Source of the DNA: Prolixibacter sp. SD074
Lineage (GTDB): Bacteria; Bacteroidota; Bacteroidia; Bacteroidales; Prolixibacteraceae
Assembly (NCBI RefSeq): GCF_009617895.1
Contig: NZ_BLAW01000001.1
Span: 2,967,001-3,031,000, forward strand
DNA: 64,000 nt
Reading direction: 5' to 3'
Positions 1-8,843 of the stretch are shown here, in pieces. The translations under genes were made by a program, and so were the position numbers. Each line of letters begins with the position of its first letter. Position 1 is the stretch's first letter. The notes below the pieces were generated by a model. The model saw nothing but the letters and a program-made list of their open reading frames with translations. It had not been told where the DNA came from and ran no database searches.

Positions 1-620
1 AAAATGACGAAATTGCACCGGGTGTTTATGTCCTCTCATTGCCCCGACTGCATGATTTCAAAGCGGGACAAGTAGTGAAAATCGGTCTGCCGGAAGGCGA
101 GCCGCCCCGCATGTACAGCATTTGTAGTGGCGAAAAAGAAGACGAACTGAAAATCCTGTTCAACGTAAAAGGCGGAGGCTGGCTCACGCCACGCCTGGCC
201 AAGTTACAACCGGGCGATCCCATGCTCATTTCGGAACCAATGGGCGAATTCACCGGCGATGATGAACCCGCCTGGTGGATAGCATCCGGAACCGGAATTG
301 CTCCATTCTACAGCATGTTCAAATCGGGCTTAGGCAAAAACAAAACGGTTGTCCATGGCAGTCGCTACCTGCAGAATTTCTATTTCGAAAATGAATTTCT
401 GCCCGAGCTGAAGGACCAGTACATTCGTTGCTGTTCGCAGGAAAAAGGAGGTGATGTGTACCACGGTCGGCTCACGCATTTTCTGGAAGGCAGGGATAAT
501 TTACCAAAAGACGAGAAATTCTACCTCTGCGGAAGCCCGGAAATGGTAGTTGAAACCCGTGATTTACTCATCCGGAAAGGCATTCCTTACGGGAATATTG
601 TGGCCGAAATCTATCTTTAA
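1..620 (+). CDS. ferredoxin/flavodoxin-NADP(+) reductase, 5' end outside the window
   Basis: Flavoprotein of the FNR superfamily that moves electrons between NADP(H) and ferredoxin or flavodoxin in the cytoplasm. The reading frame is open from base 3 with no start codon, so the N-terminus lies outside the window; about 205 residues remain. The FAD-binding signature PRMYSICSG is followed by the NADP-binding turn ASGTGIAPF, then a ...YLCGSPEMV... segment and a C-terminal YL, all in the usual order for this family. The gene ends at a TAA, and rlmN follows on the same strand with its own promoter box, so the two need not be cotranscribed. The family is clear; the exact electron partner cannot be told from sequence. 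Confidence 0.85.
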   Translation, partial: NDEIAPGVYVLSLPRLHDFKAGQVVKIGLPEGEPPRMYSICSGEKEDELKILFNVKGGGWLTPRLAKLQPGDPMLISEPMGEFTGDDEPAWWIASGTGIAPFYSMFKSGLGKNKTVVHGSRYLQNFYFENEFLPELKDQYIRCCSQEKGGDVYHGRLTHFLEGRDNLPKDEKFYLCGSPEMVVETRDLLIRKGIPYGNIVAEIYL

Positions 621-663
621 TGAGCAATTTACCAGCATCGTTCGCGAAGCGATTCACAATGAC

Positions 664-671
664 TATCTTTG
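664..671 (+). promoter_or_regulatory. Bacteroidota -7 box (TATCTTTG) for rlmN
   Basis: TATCTTTG matches TAnnTTTG, the -7 element of the primary sigma factor in Bacteroidota. The -33 element is weak (GTTC about 20 bases upstream). It lies 49 bases before the rlmN ATG and overlaps an in-frame TTG at 669, which rules out that longer start. Confidence 0.6.
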
Positions 672-719
672 CAGCAGCTAACGGAGAAACAGAAACGTTG
701 GGCTAAACAGAGGAGCAGC

Positions 720-1763
720 ATGGAGAAGGAAAGATTATTCGGGAAAACCCTGGACGAACTGAAAACAGTAGCAGCACAGGTTGGCTTGCCCAAATTCGCG
801 GCAAAGCAGATGGCCGATTGGCTGTACAAGAAAGAGATTCGTTCCATCGACCAGATGACCAACCTGTCGGCGAAGGGAAGGGAAGCGCTGAAAGAATACT
901 ACGAATTTGGGCTGACCGGACCGACCAAAGTACAGGCCAGCATCGACGGGACGAAAAAATATCTTTTCCCTACCGATCATGCAAAATTCATCGAAACGGC
1001 GATGATTCCCGATGATGACCGCAAAACCGTGTGTGTATCATCGCAGGTAGGTTGTAAAATGGGCTGTCTCTTCTGCATGACCGGAAAGCAAGGCTTCCAG
1101 GAACACCTGACAGCCGGTGAAATTGTCAATCAGATTCGCAGCATCGAGGAAGCCGGCGAGGTGACCAATATTGTGTACATGGGCATGGGCGAACCCTTCG
1201 ACAACCTCGACAATGTGCTCAAAAGTATCGAAATCCTCACAGCCGACTGGGGTTATGCGATAAGTCCCAAGCGGATCACCGTTTCGACCATCGGTATTAT
1301 TCCGGGGATGAAAAAATTCCTCGAAACCAGCAATGCCCATTTAGCGGTTAGTCTGCATTCTCCTTTTGATGAAGAGCGTAAACAGTTGATGCCGGTTCAA
1401 ACCACTTACCCGGTTAAAAAAGTATTGGACGAAATTAAGAACTGGGAATTTGGCCGCCAACGTCGCGTATCGTTTGAGTATATCATGTTTGGCGGACTGA
1501 ATGATACACCGGCACACGCCAAAGAGCTGGCCCGCCTCCTGAACGGTATCAAATGCCGCATCAACCTCATCCGGTTTCACCCGATTCCGGATACACCATT
1601 AAAAAGCAGCAACGAGAAGACATTGCAGTCATTCAAGGATTTGCTCAACAGCAAAGGTATTCTGACGACTATTCGTGCTTCGCGCGGACAGGATATTTAC
1701 GCTGCCTGCGGATTGTTGTCGACCAAAGCGCTGGTAAAAAAAGAAGAAGGGCCGGATTATTAA
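720..1763 (+). CDS. rlmN: 23S rRNA (adenine-C2)-methyltransferase RlmN
   Basis: Radical SAM enzyme that methylates C2 of A2503 in 23S rRNA, and A37 of some tRNAs. 347 residues. The 4Fe-4S motif CxxxCxxC is present as CKMGCLFC. Other family segments are seen: VYMGMGEP, SLHSPFDEERKQLMP and a C-terminal IRASRGQDIYAACG containing the second essential Cys. The ATG at 720 is chosen because the longer frame begins with a TTG inside the promoter box. It is probably monocistronic: the next gene, porX, converges from the other strand after about 90 bases. Confidence 0.95.
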   Translation: MEKERLFGKTLDELKTVAAQVGLPKFAAKQMADWLYKKEIRSIDQMTNLSAKGREALKEYYEFGLTGPTKVQASIDGTKKYLFPTDHAKFIETAMIPDDDRKTVCVSSQVGCKMGCLFCMTGKQGFQEHLTAGEIVNQIRSIEEAGEVTNIVYMGMGEPFDNLDNVLKSIEILTADWGYAISPKRITVSTIGIIPGMKKFLETSNAHLAVSLHSPFDEERKQLMPVQTTYPVKKVLDEIKNWEFGRQRRVSFEYIMFGGLNDTPAHAKELARLLNGIKCRINLIRFHPIPDTPLKSSNEKTLQSFKDLLNSKGILTTIRASRGQDIYAACGLLSTKALVKKEEGPDY

Positions 1764-1852
1764 ACTCATCGCAAAAGCGGAACAATCTCAAGTGGAATTT
1801 CAGGAAATCCACTTTACCTTGAACCAAAACAACTAATCTTTCGGACCTTTGC

Positions 1853-3406
1853 CTATTTTGGCGAAAGAGTTATAAAAGGCACCAGCATTTCCTCGAGCGA
1901 AATTCCGCCGTGCTGGAAAGTATCCTTAAAATAGTTGACGTAATAGTTGTAGTTGTTCGGATAGGCAAAGAAATCCGTTACGCTGGCGAAAATAAAGGTT
2001 GAACTCACATGGGAAGCCGGTAAAAATCCCGCTGCCGGATTCGTCATTTCGAACACCTCTTTGCGGTTGTATTTCAGGTTGCGCCCCTGCTTGTAACGAA
2101 GGTTCGTGTTCGTCGAACGCTCACCTATCACCTTCAGCGGATTGTGTACCCGAATGGTACCGTGGTCAGTTGTAATGACCAGTTTGATATCTTTCGAAGA
2201 CAGCTCTTTCAGCAGCTCGAGCAACGGCGAATGGCGGAACCACGATTCGGTAAGTGATCGGTAGGCCGCCTCATCGTTAGCCAGTTCGCGAATCATATCC
2301 ATTTCGGTCCGCGCATGTGACATGATATCCACAAAGTTAATGACCATCACCGAAAGGGGATTTTCGATGATGTTGCTGAGGTTTTCGAGTACACGCCGTC
2401 CGGATTTCAGGTTGGTCATTTTCTCGAAACTGAATTTCTCAGTCCGCCCGAAACGTGCCATCTGACGTGTGAAAAGTTCCTCTTCGTGTTGGTTTTTGAT
2501 CCCTTCCTCCTCTTCATTCAACCACAATTCCGGATACGTCTTAGCAATTTCCGACGGCATTAATCCTGAAAAGATCGCATTTCGCGCATACATCGTCGCG
2601 GTAGGCAAAATGCTGAAGTACAACTCCTCTTCATCAGTGGTGTAATACTCGCGGACAATCTGCTGCAGAATACGCCACTGGTCGTATCGAAGATTGTCGA
2701 TCAGCAACACAAAAACTCTCTCACCCTGATCGAGTAACGGGAAAACACGATGACGGAAAAGGTCGGGAGATATTAACGGACGCTCGCCGGCTGGCTGTGT
2801 AAGCCAGTCCATATAGTTCTTTTTCACAAAACGGGAAAAAGCATTGTTGGCTTCACTCTTCTGCATCAGCAGCACTTCGTCCATGGTGTGATCGTCCGAC
2901 TGTTCCAGCTCCAGCTCCCAAAAAACCAGCTTCCGGTACACTTCCATCCAGTCTTCGTGGGTCAGCGAATCGTTAATCTGCATACCCAGCCTGGCAAACT
3001 CGCTCTGGTAAGCCGAGGTTGTTTTCCGGGTCACCAGTTCGGTTTTATCGATATTCTTCTTAATGGAAAGTAAAATCTGATTGGGATTGACAGGCTTGAT
3101 GAGGTAATCGGCAATTTTGGCACCAATGGCCTCCTCCATGATGTCTTCTTCCTCGCTTTTCGTGATCATTACCACAGGAATGCCCGGGGCAGTATTTTTA
3201 ATAGAAGCCAGCGTTTCCAAACCACTGAGGCCGGGCATATTCTCGTCAAGAAAAATGATATCAAAGTTCATTCGGTTGACCTGTTCGATGGCATCATCGC
3301 CGTTGGCAACAGCGGTTACGCTGTAACCTTTGCCTTCCAGGAACAAGAGGTGAGGCTTAAGCAAATCAATTTCATCGTCGGCCCAGAGAATTCGGATCGT
3401 CTTCAT
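1853..3406 (-). CDS. porX: PorX: response regulator with PglZ (alkaline-phosphatase fold) output domain
   Basis: 517 residues. Residues 1-125 form a REC domain with acidic residues D10/D11, phosphoacceptor D54 in IIFLDENMPG and the conserved Lys in YLIKPVNP. The C-terminal two thirds is a PglZ-type domain of the alkaline phosphatase superfamily, with metal-ligand-like motifs LLIDNLRYDQW and TTDHGT. This architecture is that of PorX, which with the kinase PorY controls type IX secretion genes in Porphyromonas. Known from family: it has no helix-turn-helix, binds zinc and acts through an ECF sigma factor and/or phosphodiesterase activity. It lies 56 bases downstream of sprE/porW on the same strand with no promoter box in the gap, so cotranscription is likely. 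No porY-like kinase is present in the window. Confidence 0.9.
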   Translation of the reverse strand: MKTIRILWADDEIDLLKPHLLFLEGKGYSVTAVANGDDAIEQVNRMNFDIIFLDENMPGLSGLETLASIKNTAPGIPVVMITKSEEEDIMEEAIGAKIADYLIKPVNPNQILLSIKKNIDKTELVTRKTTSAYQSEFARLGMQINDSLTHEDWMEVYRKLVFWELELEQSDDHTMDEVLLMQKSEANNAFSRFVKKNYMDWLTQPAGERPLISPDLFRHRVFPLLDQGERVFVLLIDNLRYDQWRILQQIVREYYTTDEEELYFSILPTATMYARNAIFSGLMPSEIAKTYPELWLNEEEEGIKNQHEEELFTRQMARFGRTEKFSFEKMTNLKSGRRVLENLSNIIENPLSVMVINFVDIMSHARTEMDMIRELANDEAAYRSLTESWFRHSPLLELLKELSSKDIKLVITTDHGTIRVHNPLKVIGERSTNTNLRYKQGRNLKYNRKEVFEMTNPAAGFLPASHVSSTFIFASVTDFFAYPNNYNYYVNYFKDTFQHGGISLEEMLVPFITLSPK

Positions 3407-3462
3407 ATTTTCATCCAGGATTAAGTCTTTGTCTTACCGCAGCAGCAATTTAAAAAAACTAT

Positions 3463-6400
3463 CTAGTTCTTCAGGTAGAACTGACCAAAGAACTCAAGAT
3501 AAGGAGTGAGATTTTTCTTTTCCTTCAGAATTTCCTCATTAGCAGCGCTAATCACAAAGTTCCGGTACTGCTTATTATCCAAGGGAGTAAATAATGGGCG
3601 GCTGGCAATCACCTTCCGGAAATAAACCATCGCGCTTTCCTTTCCTCCCAGGCCACTCACAACAAGCATCATGCGATTGCTGTCAAGCGGTTCGGTCTGT
3701 ACTTTTATATTATCCGAACCAAAGTTGTTGTGGTTAAATTTCTCAAAACCAGATTGCATTGCAGCCAAATCAACACCTTCTGACGGGAAAACCAGCACAA
3801 AACGGTGATCGGTCCCCAACTGAGTATTGTAAGCGCCGTTATACAAAGGCGCTGGTTTTGCTACCGGAGTGGTGGTTTCCGTTGGCGTTATGGGCTTAGT
3901 TTCCGGCCCTTTCGGGTGTGGTATTTTTCCTAAGTAAGCCCTCGAGAAGAAATTCATGTAACCATCAATATCTTTTTTCTTTTCCAGCAACGCCAAATTC
4001 GTATCCGAAATGTAGAAGTTACGGTAATCACCTCCATCCAACGGAGCAAACAAACCGCGGGTTTTCACTACGGCGCCGAAATAATCACGGGCAACAGCTT
4101 CACCCGTCAGTCCGGTGACCTCCAATGCCGGTTTCCCGGAAACGGTTCCTTTTACGACCGTCGGATTTAAATCGGCATAGTTGGTCGAATCAAATGCTGC
4201 AAACAATTTCTGTAAAGGCTTCAAATTCTGCTGTGCATTTTCGGGAATCAATACAAACCGGTGCGCTTCATCAGCCGAGCGGTGGTAACTATTCGGATCG
4301 ACCGTTGGTTTCACCATTACGAACTGGCCTTTTTCTTCCGGCTCTTCCTGTTTGCGGGCTTTTGCCAGCAGCTCTTCGGGGTTGGCCAATTCATCCTGCG
4401 GGAAGTCGGAGCTGATGTACCGGCTGTAATTCTTCATGAAGAACTTCAGGTATTCATGGTAATCATGGTCAGCCAGCAACGTCCGGTAGTTAGGCGACGA
4501 AGCAATAAAGTTGACATACTCAACCTCCCTGAGCGTTTCAAATATTTTTCGTTTCCTGATGATCGAACGGAAATAGATAAGCCCTTGTTCCTTATCGGGA
4601 AGACTGCGCACCACAACCATCTCCGAACGCGCATTAAGGTTCACCTTCTCAATATCGAAATCCTGCTGCGTATAATAGTCAATATCGTAGTTGGCAATAT
4701 CGAAAATCAAGCGGTTTACATCCACTTTCGCCTGTCGCGGGAAGACAATGACGAAATAATGGAACACATCTTCTTTGTACGAGAATTTACCACCGAACTC
4801 ATCGTTCTTTTGGTTCTCCTCGTCCATTACTTCGGGATTTTGAATATTCTGATGAACGTATCCTTCCGCCAGCATTTTTTGGTAATCGGCGAGCGTGCTG
4901 TCCTGAAGAAGTCCGTAAATTTTGTTGGCAAGTGGCAACGTCCCGGCATGTGGATTAGCAGCAATATAAGCCTTCAGGCTATCGGCAAATAATTTGCGGG
5001 CCTGTTGGGTCCCTTCCGAAACAATTTCCAAAAAGCGGGTTTTTGCCACCAAATTCGTATCGGGATGCATGTTCAGTAACTGCCGCGCCTTTTGTGTTGC
5101 TCCTTTGAAATCCCGCTCCTGGTACAAATTGAATGCCTTGCTGTACATCCGGTTCATGCTGTCGCGTTGCGCCTCCAGAGTGACAAAATAGTTTGGGTCT
5201 TTCAGGAATCTCGCATATTTCGAGTTAGGATATTTTGCAACGATAAGTTGCTCATATTTGGCAGCATCTGCCGTTTGCTCCTGCGTTTTATAAATCTGGT
5301 ATAAATCAAACCACGACATGAGTTCCAGACTTCCTCCCGGAAATTTCCGCTCCAATTGTTCCAGCAGCTCAGCCGAACGCTGATAGTCGTTGAATTCCGA
5401 ACGATAAATGCGTGCTGCATTGTAGTATGCCAGCATCAAGCGGCCGTTGGAAGCCGCCATCAACGAATCGGTCAACGGAACATCCTGCAGGTAATAATCC
5501 CGCTGCCGCGGATCGGATATCCGCTTTACAGTAACCTGTGTCGAATCGCTTTGCGTTTCTTCGGCTAATTGATCCGTTTCACTTACCGAAAGCTGGGCTT
5601 TGTTCAGTCTCCGCCAGTTGTCTTCCAGTTTCCGTTTTCCCCAAATACGGCGGAATTCTGCTTTCCCGATGCCTACTGTAGTTGGATTATAAAAATACCA
5701 CGAGCCGTCATTGCTGCCCTGAATGGTATTCCTCCTTTGATTATACCGGTAATAATTTTGTGTCAGCTGCTGGTTTCTGGCTTCCTCCTGTTTGCGAGAT
5801 TCCTCTTCGTTAATTTTTGAAACCCAGCTATCAATCAATGCATTTCGGTCGGATGTCGTCATTTGAGCGAGCCGTTGCAAACTATCTTCGCGGGTAATGG
5901 TATTCAGGTTCGTTACCAACCGGCCCAAACTGGCTGCCCGCGATGAAATCTCGTCGTATCCGGGATAAGTATTGTCAATCACGACCAATGCACTGTCGTA
6001 ATAACTTTGCGACGACACATAGTTTTCATCTTCGAAATAAATACGTGCCAAGGCCAGGCATGTTTCTGCCCGCTGATCATTATTTTCTTTGCTGTATACC
6101 GCCGATGTCCGGTAGTCATCGATTGCTTCTGCCTTCATGCCTTCCTTCATCGCCACTTTTCCCATGGCGTAATATATACGGTCGCGAAACTCTTCATTCT
6201 TTTCGTCGCGGAGCATCCGGCGCAATTGCTTCTTCAAATCGGCAGCGCTTCCGGCACCGGTATATTCTTCGGCCCGGTTAATACGCGCGTTAAACGCCAT
6301 CTCGTAAGGCGGATGCATTTTAATTACTTTCCGGTAGTACGCCACGGCATTGGCCTGCTGATCGGTCTCGGCATACAACTGAGCAAGAATATAATTATAG

Positions 6401-7149
6401 CGTAGTTTCTTCTTCCGGGGAAACCGGTTGTTCAATGCCGGTTCCAGATGCGGGACAGCCTGTTTGTATTCGGCCTGCTTCATGAAATAATCAGTCTGCA
6501 CCAGCTCAAAATCCTTCAACAGCTTTTTCGGAAAGTTAGGATCGCCTTGCAGCAAGTCAAAAATATCACGGGCATTGCTAAACTGTCCGTTTTCATTATA
6601 AGCCCGGGCTAACCAAAGGTAAGCTTCGTACCGGGTAGGTTCTTTACTGAAATTACGGATGACATAAGAGAAATTCTCGATGGCCCGATAGAAGTCGTGT
6701 TTATAAAAATACGCCCGTCCCATCAACAGGTAAGTATCATCGACCCATTTATTGAATTCCTTCTTAGAAGCAAATTCCTTGTATCGTTCGGAACGGTTAC
6801 TTCTTCGGCGGGGTTTCTTTGTGATGGAGTGCTGTGTAATCAACTTCGAGCACTTCATAATGGCTACGTCCATCGTCGAACGGGCAGCACCGACTGCATC
6901 CTTCTCACTGGTTTTATACAACGGAAGGATGTGTGTATATTCATTCTGTACTGCCTGGTCTACCTGGTCCAATCCCGATTTCACGCTCTCTTTCGCGTTG
7001 AAATAGATATTGTAGTGCGAGGTTAGGTTATTGTATGCTCTTGACACAACCGTATTCTTACTAGTCGAACATCCCGGAGTGAATCCACTAACAGCAAACA
7101 GAATAAAGATATATCGGATATTCAGCTTCAATAATTTTTCCTTTAGCAA
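3463..7149 (-). CDS. sprE: SprE/PorW: TPR lipoprotein of the type IX secretion system, with three C-terminal repeats
   Basis: 1228 residues. It begins at TTG (no usable in-frame ATG before the signal peptide) and has a lipoprotein signal ending at C27 (SGFTPGC). The following N-terminal signature, NNLTSHYNIYFNAKES, is typical of SprE/PorW. TPR-like helical repeats cover roughly residues 130-400 and 590-760 (for example LARAYNENGQFSNARDIF). The C-terminal third holds three copies of a domain of about 115 residues at 795-911, 962-1076 and 1114-1228, sharing R-x-[IL]-F-x-x-L-x(4)-Y-x-N-F-x-x-S. The first two linkers are charged or Pro/Thr-rich. SprE/PorW is a periplasm-facing lipoprotein that in Porphyromonas links the GldK/N-type ring to the attachment machinery. 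It has its own TATCTTTG promoter and is followed by porX. Confidence 0.9.
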   Translation of the reverse strand: MLKEKLLKLNIRYIFILFAVSGFTPGCSTSKNTVVSRAYNNLTSHYNIYFNAKESVKSGLDQVDQAVQNEYTHILPLYKTSEKDAVGAARSTMDVAIMKCSKLITQHSITKKPRRRSNRSERYKEFASKKEFNKWVDDTYLLMGRAYFYKHDFYRAIENFSYVIRNFSKEPTRYEAYLWLARAYNENGQFSNARDIFDLLQGDPNFPKKLLKDFELVQTDYFMKQAEYKQAVPHLEPALNNRFPRKKKLRYNYILAQLYAETDQQANAVAYYRKVIKMHPPYEMAFNARINRAEEYTGAGSAADLKKQLRRMLRDEKNEEFRDRIYYAMGKVAMKEGMKAEAIDDYRTSAVYSKENNDQRAETCLALARIYFEDENYVSSQSYYDSALVVIDNTYPGYDEISSRAASLGRLVTNLNTITREDSLQRLAQMTTSDRNALIDSWVSKINEEESRKQEEARNQQLTQNYYRYNQRRNTIQGSNDGSWYFYNPTTVGIGKAEFRRIWGKRKLEDNWRRLNKAQLSVSETDQLAEETQSDSTQVTVKRISDPRQRDYYLQDVPLTDSLMAASNGRLMLAYYNAARIYRSEFNDYQRSAELLEQLERKFPGGSLELMSWFDLYQIYKTQEQTADAAKYEQLIVAKYPNSKYARFLKDPNYFVTLEAQRDSMNRMYSKAFNLYQERDFKGATQKARQLLNMHPDTNLVAKTRFLEIVSEGTQQARKLFADSLKAYIAANPHAGTLPLANKIYGLLQDSTLADYQKMLAEGYVHQNIQNPEVMDEENQKNDEFGGKFSYKEDVFHYFVIVFPRQAKVDVNRLIFDIANYDIDYYTQQDFDIEKVNLNARSEMVVVRSLPDKEQGLIYFRSIIRKRKIFETLREVEYVNFIASSPNYRTLLADHDYHEYLKFFMKNYSRYISSDFPQDELANPEELLAKARKQEEPEEKGQFVMVKPTVDPNSYHRSADEAHRFVLIPENAQQNLKPLQKLFAAFDSTNYADLNPTVVKGTVSGKPALEVTGLTGEAVARDYFGAVVKTRGLFAPLDGGDYRNFYISDTNLALLEKKKDIDGYMNFFSRAYLGKIPHPKGPETKPITPTETTTPVAKPAPLYNGAYNTQLGTDHRFVLVFPSEGVDLAAMQSGFEKFNHNNFGSDNIKVQTEPLDSNRMMLVVSGLGGKESAMVYFRKVIASRPLFTPLDNKQYRNFVISAANEEILKEKKNLTPYLEFFGQFYLKN

Positions 7150-7205
7150 TGGAAAACCAAGTTTTGAAACAAGTGATAAAGTAACGAAAAGACGTCACCC
7201 TGCCA

Positions 7206-7213
7206 CAAAGATA
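7206..7213 (-). promoter_or_regulatory. -7 box (TATCTTTG on the minus strand) for sprE-porX
   Basis: CAAAGATA on the plus strand reads TATCTTTG on the minus strand, matching TAnnTTTG, about 57 bases before the sprE TTG start. No good -33 TTG is seen. A terminator-like hairpin lies just upstream, so sprE appears to start its own transcription unit. Confidence 0.5.
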
Positions 7214-7251
7214 TAAAGATAATTAAGCCAGCCATCTGCGTAACCAGGAAC

Positions 7252-7283
7252 AAAAAAAGAGGGCAACGAATTTTCGTCCCCTC
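7252..7283 (-). terminator. intrinsic terminator after the Mrp-type ATPase gene
   Basis: On the minus strand a stem of GAGGG...CCCTC with an internal ACGAA/TTCGT pairing and a small bulge is followed by seven T. It lies about 20 bases past the stop of the ATPase gene and separates it from sprE. Confidence 0.65.
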
Positions 7284-7303
7284 CTGGCTGACTGATGTTG
7301 CAG

Positions 7304-8395
7304 TTATTTTCTTTCGGTTTTCACCTTCCGTGAAGGTTTGAAGAACTTGTTCCGAAGCTCCAACCGGTGAATCACCTGATTCGCTACGTCGAGGAAAGCC
7401 TGGCCGGTTACCGAATTTTCCTTCGAGGCAGCCGGAACACCATTGTCACCGCCTTCGCGAATGCTCATTACCAACGGAATTTGTCCCAGCAAAGGAAGCT
7501 CCAACTGCTCTGCCAACTCTTTACCGCCATCTTTTCCGAAGATGTAATATTTATTATCGGGAAGTTCAGCCGGTGTAAACCACGACATGTTTTCGACAAT
7601 TCCCAAAACCGGCACATCTATCGACTTGCTCTTGAACATCGCCACACCTTTCACCACATCTGCCAAAGCCACCTCCTGCGGAGTGGTGACAATTAACGAC
7701 GCCGTTACCGGAATTGTTTGTACCAATGTCAGGTGAATATCACTCGTGCCCGGAGGCAAGTCGATGAGCAGATAATCCAGTTCTCCCCAATCAGCTTCAA
7801 TCAACAGCTGCTTCAACGCGTTGGAAGCCATCGGACCGCGCCATACGAGCGCATCTTCCATATTCACGAAGAACCCGATGGAAAGTATTTTCACACCGTA
7901 CTTTTCTACCGGGACAATCAAATCACGCCCATCCACTTTTGTCATCGTCGGACGGGCATTCTCCTCATCGAACATTTTAGGTATCGAGGGGCCAAAAATA
8001 TCGGCGTCAATTAATCCTACTTTCGCTCCTTTTTTCGCCAGTGCTACCGCCAGGTTAACCGCCACGGTTGATTTTCCAACACCTCCTTTACCCGAGGCAA
8101 TGGCAATGGTATTCTTTACTCCCGGAAGAACCGGCGCCTGCATCCGGTGGATGGCCTTGGGCGTAATGCTGATTTCCACTTCCATGCCCAACTCATCTTC
8201 AATTGCTTTGGCGCAAGCCTGTGCCACGGTTTGAATATCGGGATCGTTGTCGCGTTGAAAAACAAGGGTAAAACTAATTCGGGTACCGGCAATACGGATC
8301 TCCTGAACCATATCCAGCTCCACCACATTCTCTTCCGAACCCGGGAACTTTACTGACCGGAGAATATCGGTAATCTGCTTGGGAACAATAGCCAT
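7304..8395 (-). CDS. Mrp/NBP35-type iron-sulfur cluster carrier ATPase (ApbC family), lacking the CxxC
   Basis: 363 residues. The N-terminal MIP18/DUF59 domain (about residues 1-85) is followed by a deviant Walker A motif, SGKGGVGKST (about 101-110), then DADIFGPSIP and DLPPGTSDIHL. Family role: P-loop scaffold or carrier that passes 4Fe-4S clusters to apoproteins in the cytoplasm. The C-terminal segment where many Mrp proteins carry CxxC reads VENMSWFTPAELPDNKYY, so the usual bridging cysteines are absent. The same variant is, to my knowledge, common in Bacteroidota. It follows the MGMT-like gene by 60 bases on the same strand and is closed by a terminator. Confidence 0.9.
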   Translation of the reverse strand: MAIVPKQITDILRSVKFPGSEENVVELDMVQEIRIAGTRISFTLVFQRDNDPDIQTVAQACAKAIEDELGMEVEISITPKAIHRMQAPVLPGVKNTIAIASGKGGVGKSTVAVNLAVALAKKGAKVGLIDADIFGPSIPKMFDEENARPTMTKVDGRDLIVPVEKYGVKILSIGFFVNMEDALVWRGPMASNALKQLLIEADWGELDYLLIDLPPGTSDIHLTLVQTIPVTASLIVTTPQEVALADVVKGVAMFKSKSIDVPVLGIVENMSWFTPAELPDNKYYIFGKDGGKELAEQLELPLLGQIPLVMSIREGGDNGVPAASKENSVTGQAFLDVANQVIHRLELRNKFFKPSRKVKTERK

Positions 8396-8455
8396 ATCGT
8401 AAGTATTTTCTTAAAATTGAAAAACAAAGTTATAAATAAGGAGAACATCGTCCGT

Positions 8456-8806
8456 TTAAGGCGTGGGAAAAGTTTCGTCAAACGGAAGTTCTTTCATGGG
8501 GTCCCAGAAGTGCTTCTTAAAATCGATAATCTGGTCGTCAACCACTTTGATTCCTTCGCTTTCCAGCAATTCCTGCATCACATCCGGTCCACCGAAATGC
8601 ACTTTACCGGTTAACAATCCCTGACGGTTCACCACCCGGTGCGCCGGAACATACGGCAGCTGATTGTGCGCATTATTCATCGCCCAACCAACCATGCGTG
8701 ACGATTGCGGAGAACCCAGGAACCGGGCAATGGCGCCATAACTGGTTACCCTTCCTACCGGAATTTGGCGGACCACATCGTATACATTTTCATTAAAGTG
8801 GGACAT
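8456..8806 (-). CDS. MGMT-family (alkyltransferase-like) protein, active-site Cys replaced by Ala
   Basis: 116 residues, only the DNA-binding/alkyl-acceptor domain of O6-alkylguanine-DNA alkyltransferase. The usual PCHR active site reads PAHR (YVPAHRVVNRQG), so it cannot accept an alkyl group. Cys-less members (alkyltransferase-like, ATL) bind alkylated guanine and hand it to nucleotide excision repair; that role here is inferred. A longer frame from 8893 would run into trmB; the ATG at 8806 (MSHFNENVYDVVRQIP) matches the normal family start and leaves a 37-base gap after trmB. Confidence 0.85.
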   Translation of the reverse strand: MSHFNENVYDVVRQIPVGRVTSYGAIARFLGSPQSSRMVGWAMNNAHNQLPYVPAHRVVNRQGLLTGKVHFGGPDVMQELLESEGIKVVDDQIIDFKKHFWDPMKELPFDETFPTP

Positions 8807-8843
8807 GATGACAGACGTTGTTCGATTAATCGTCGGCCTGACG

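Noticed and set aside
4261-4992. 243-codon plus-strand ORF inside sprE
   Set aside because: Antisense to the conserved SprE coding sequence; composition and lack of any family match mark it as a shadow.
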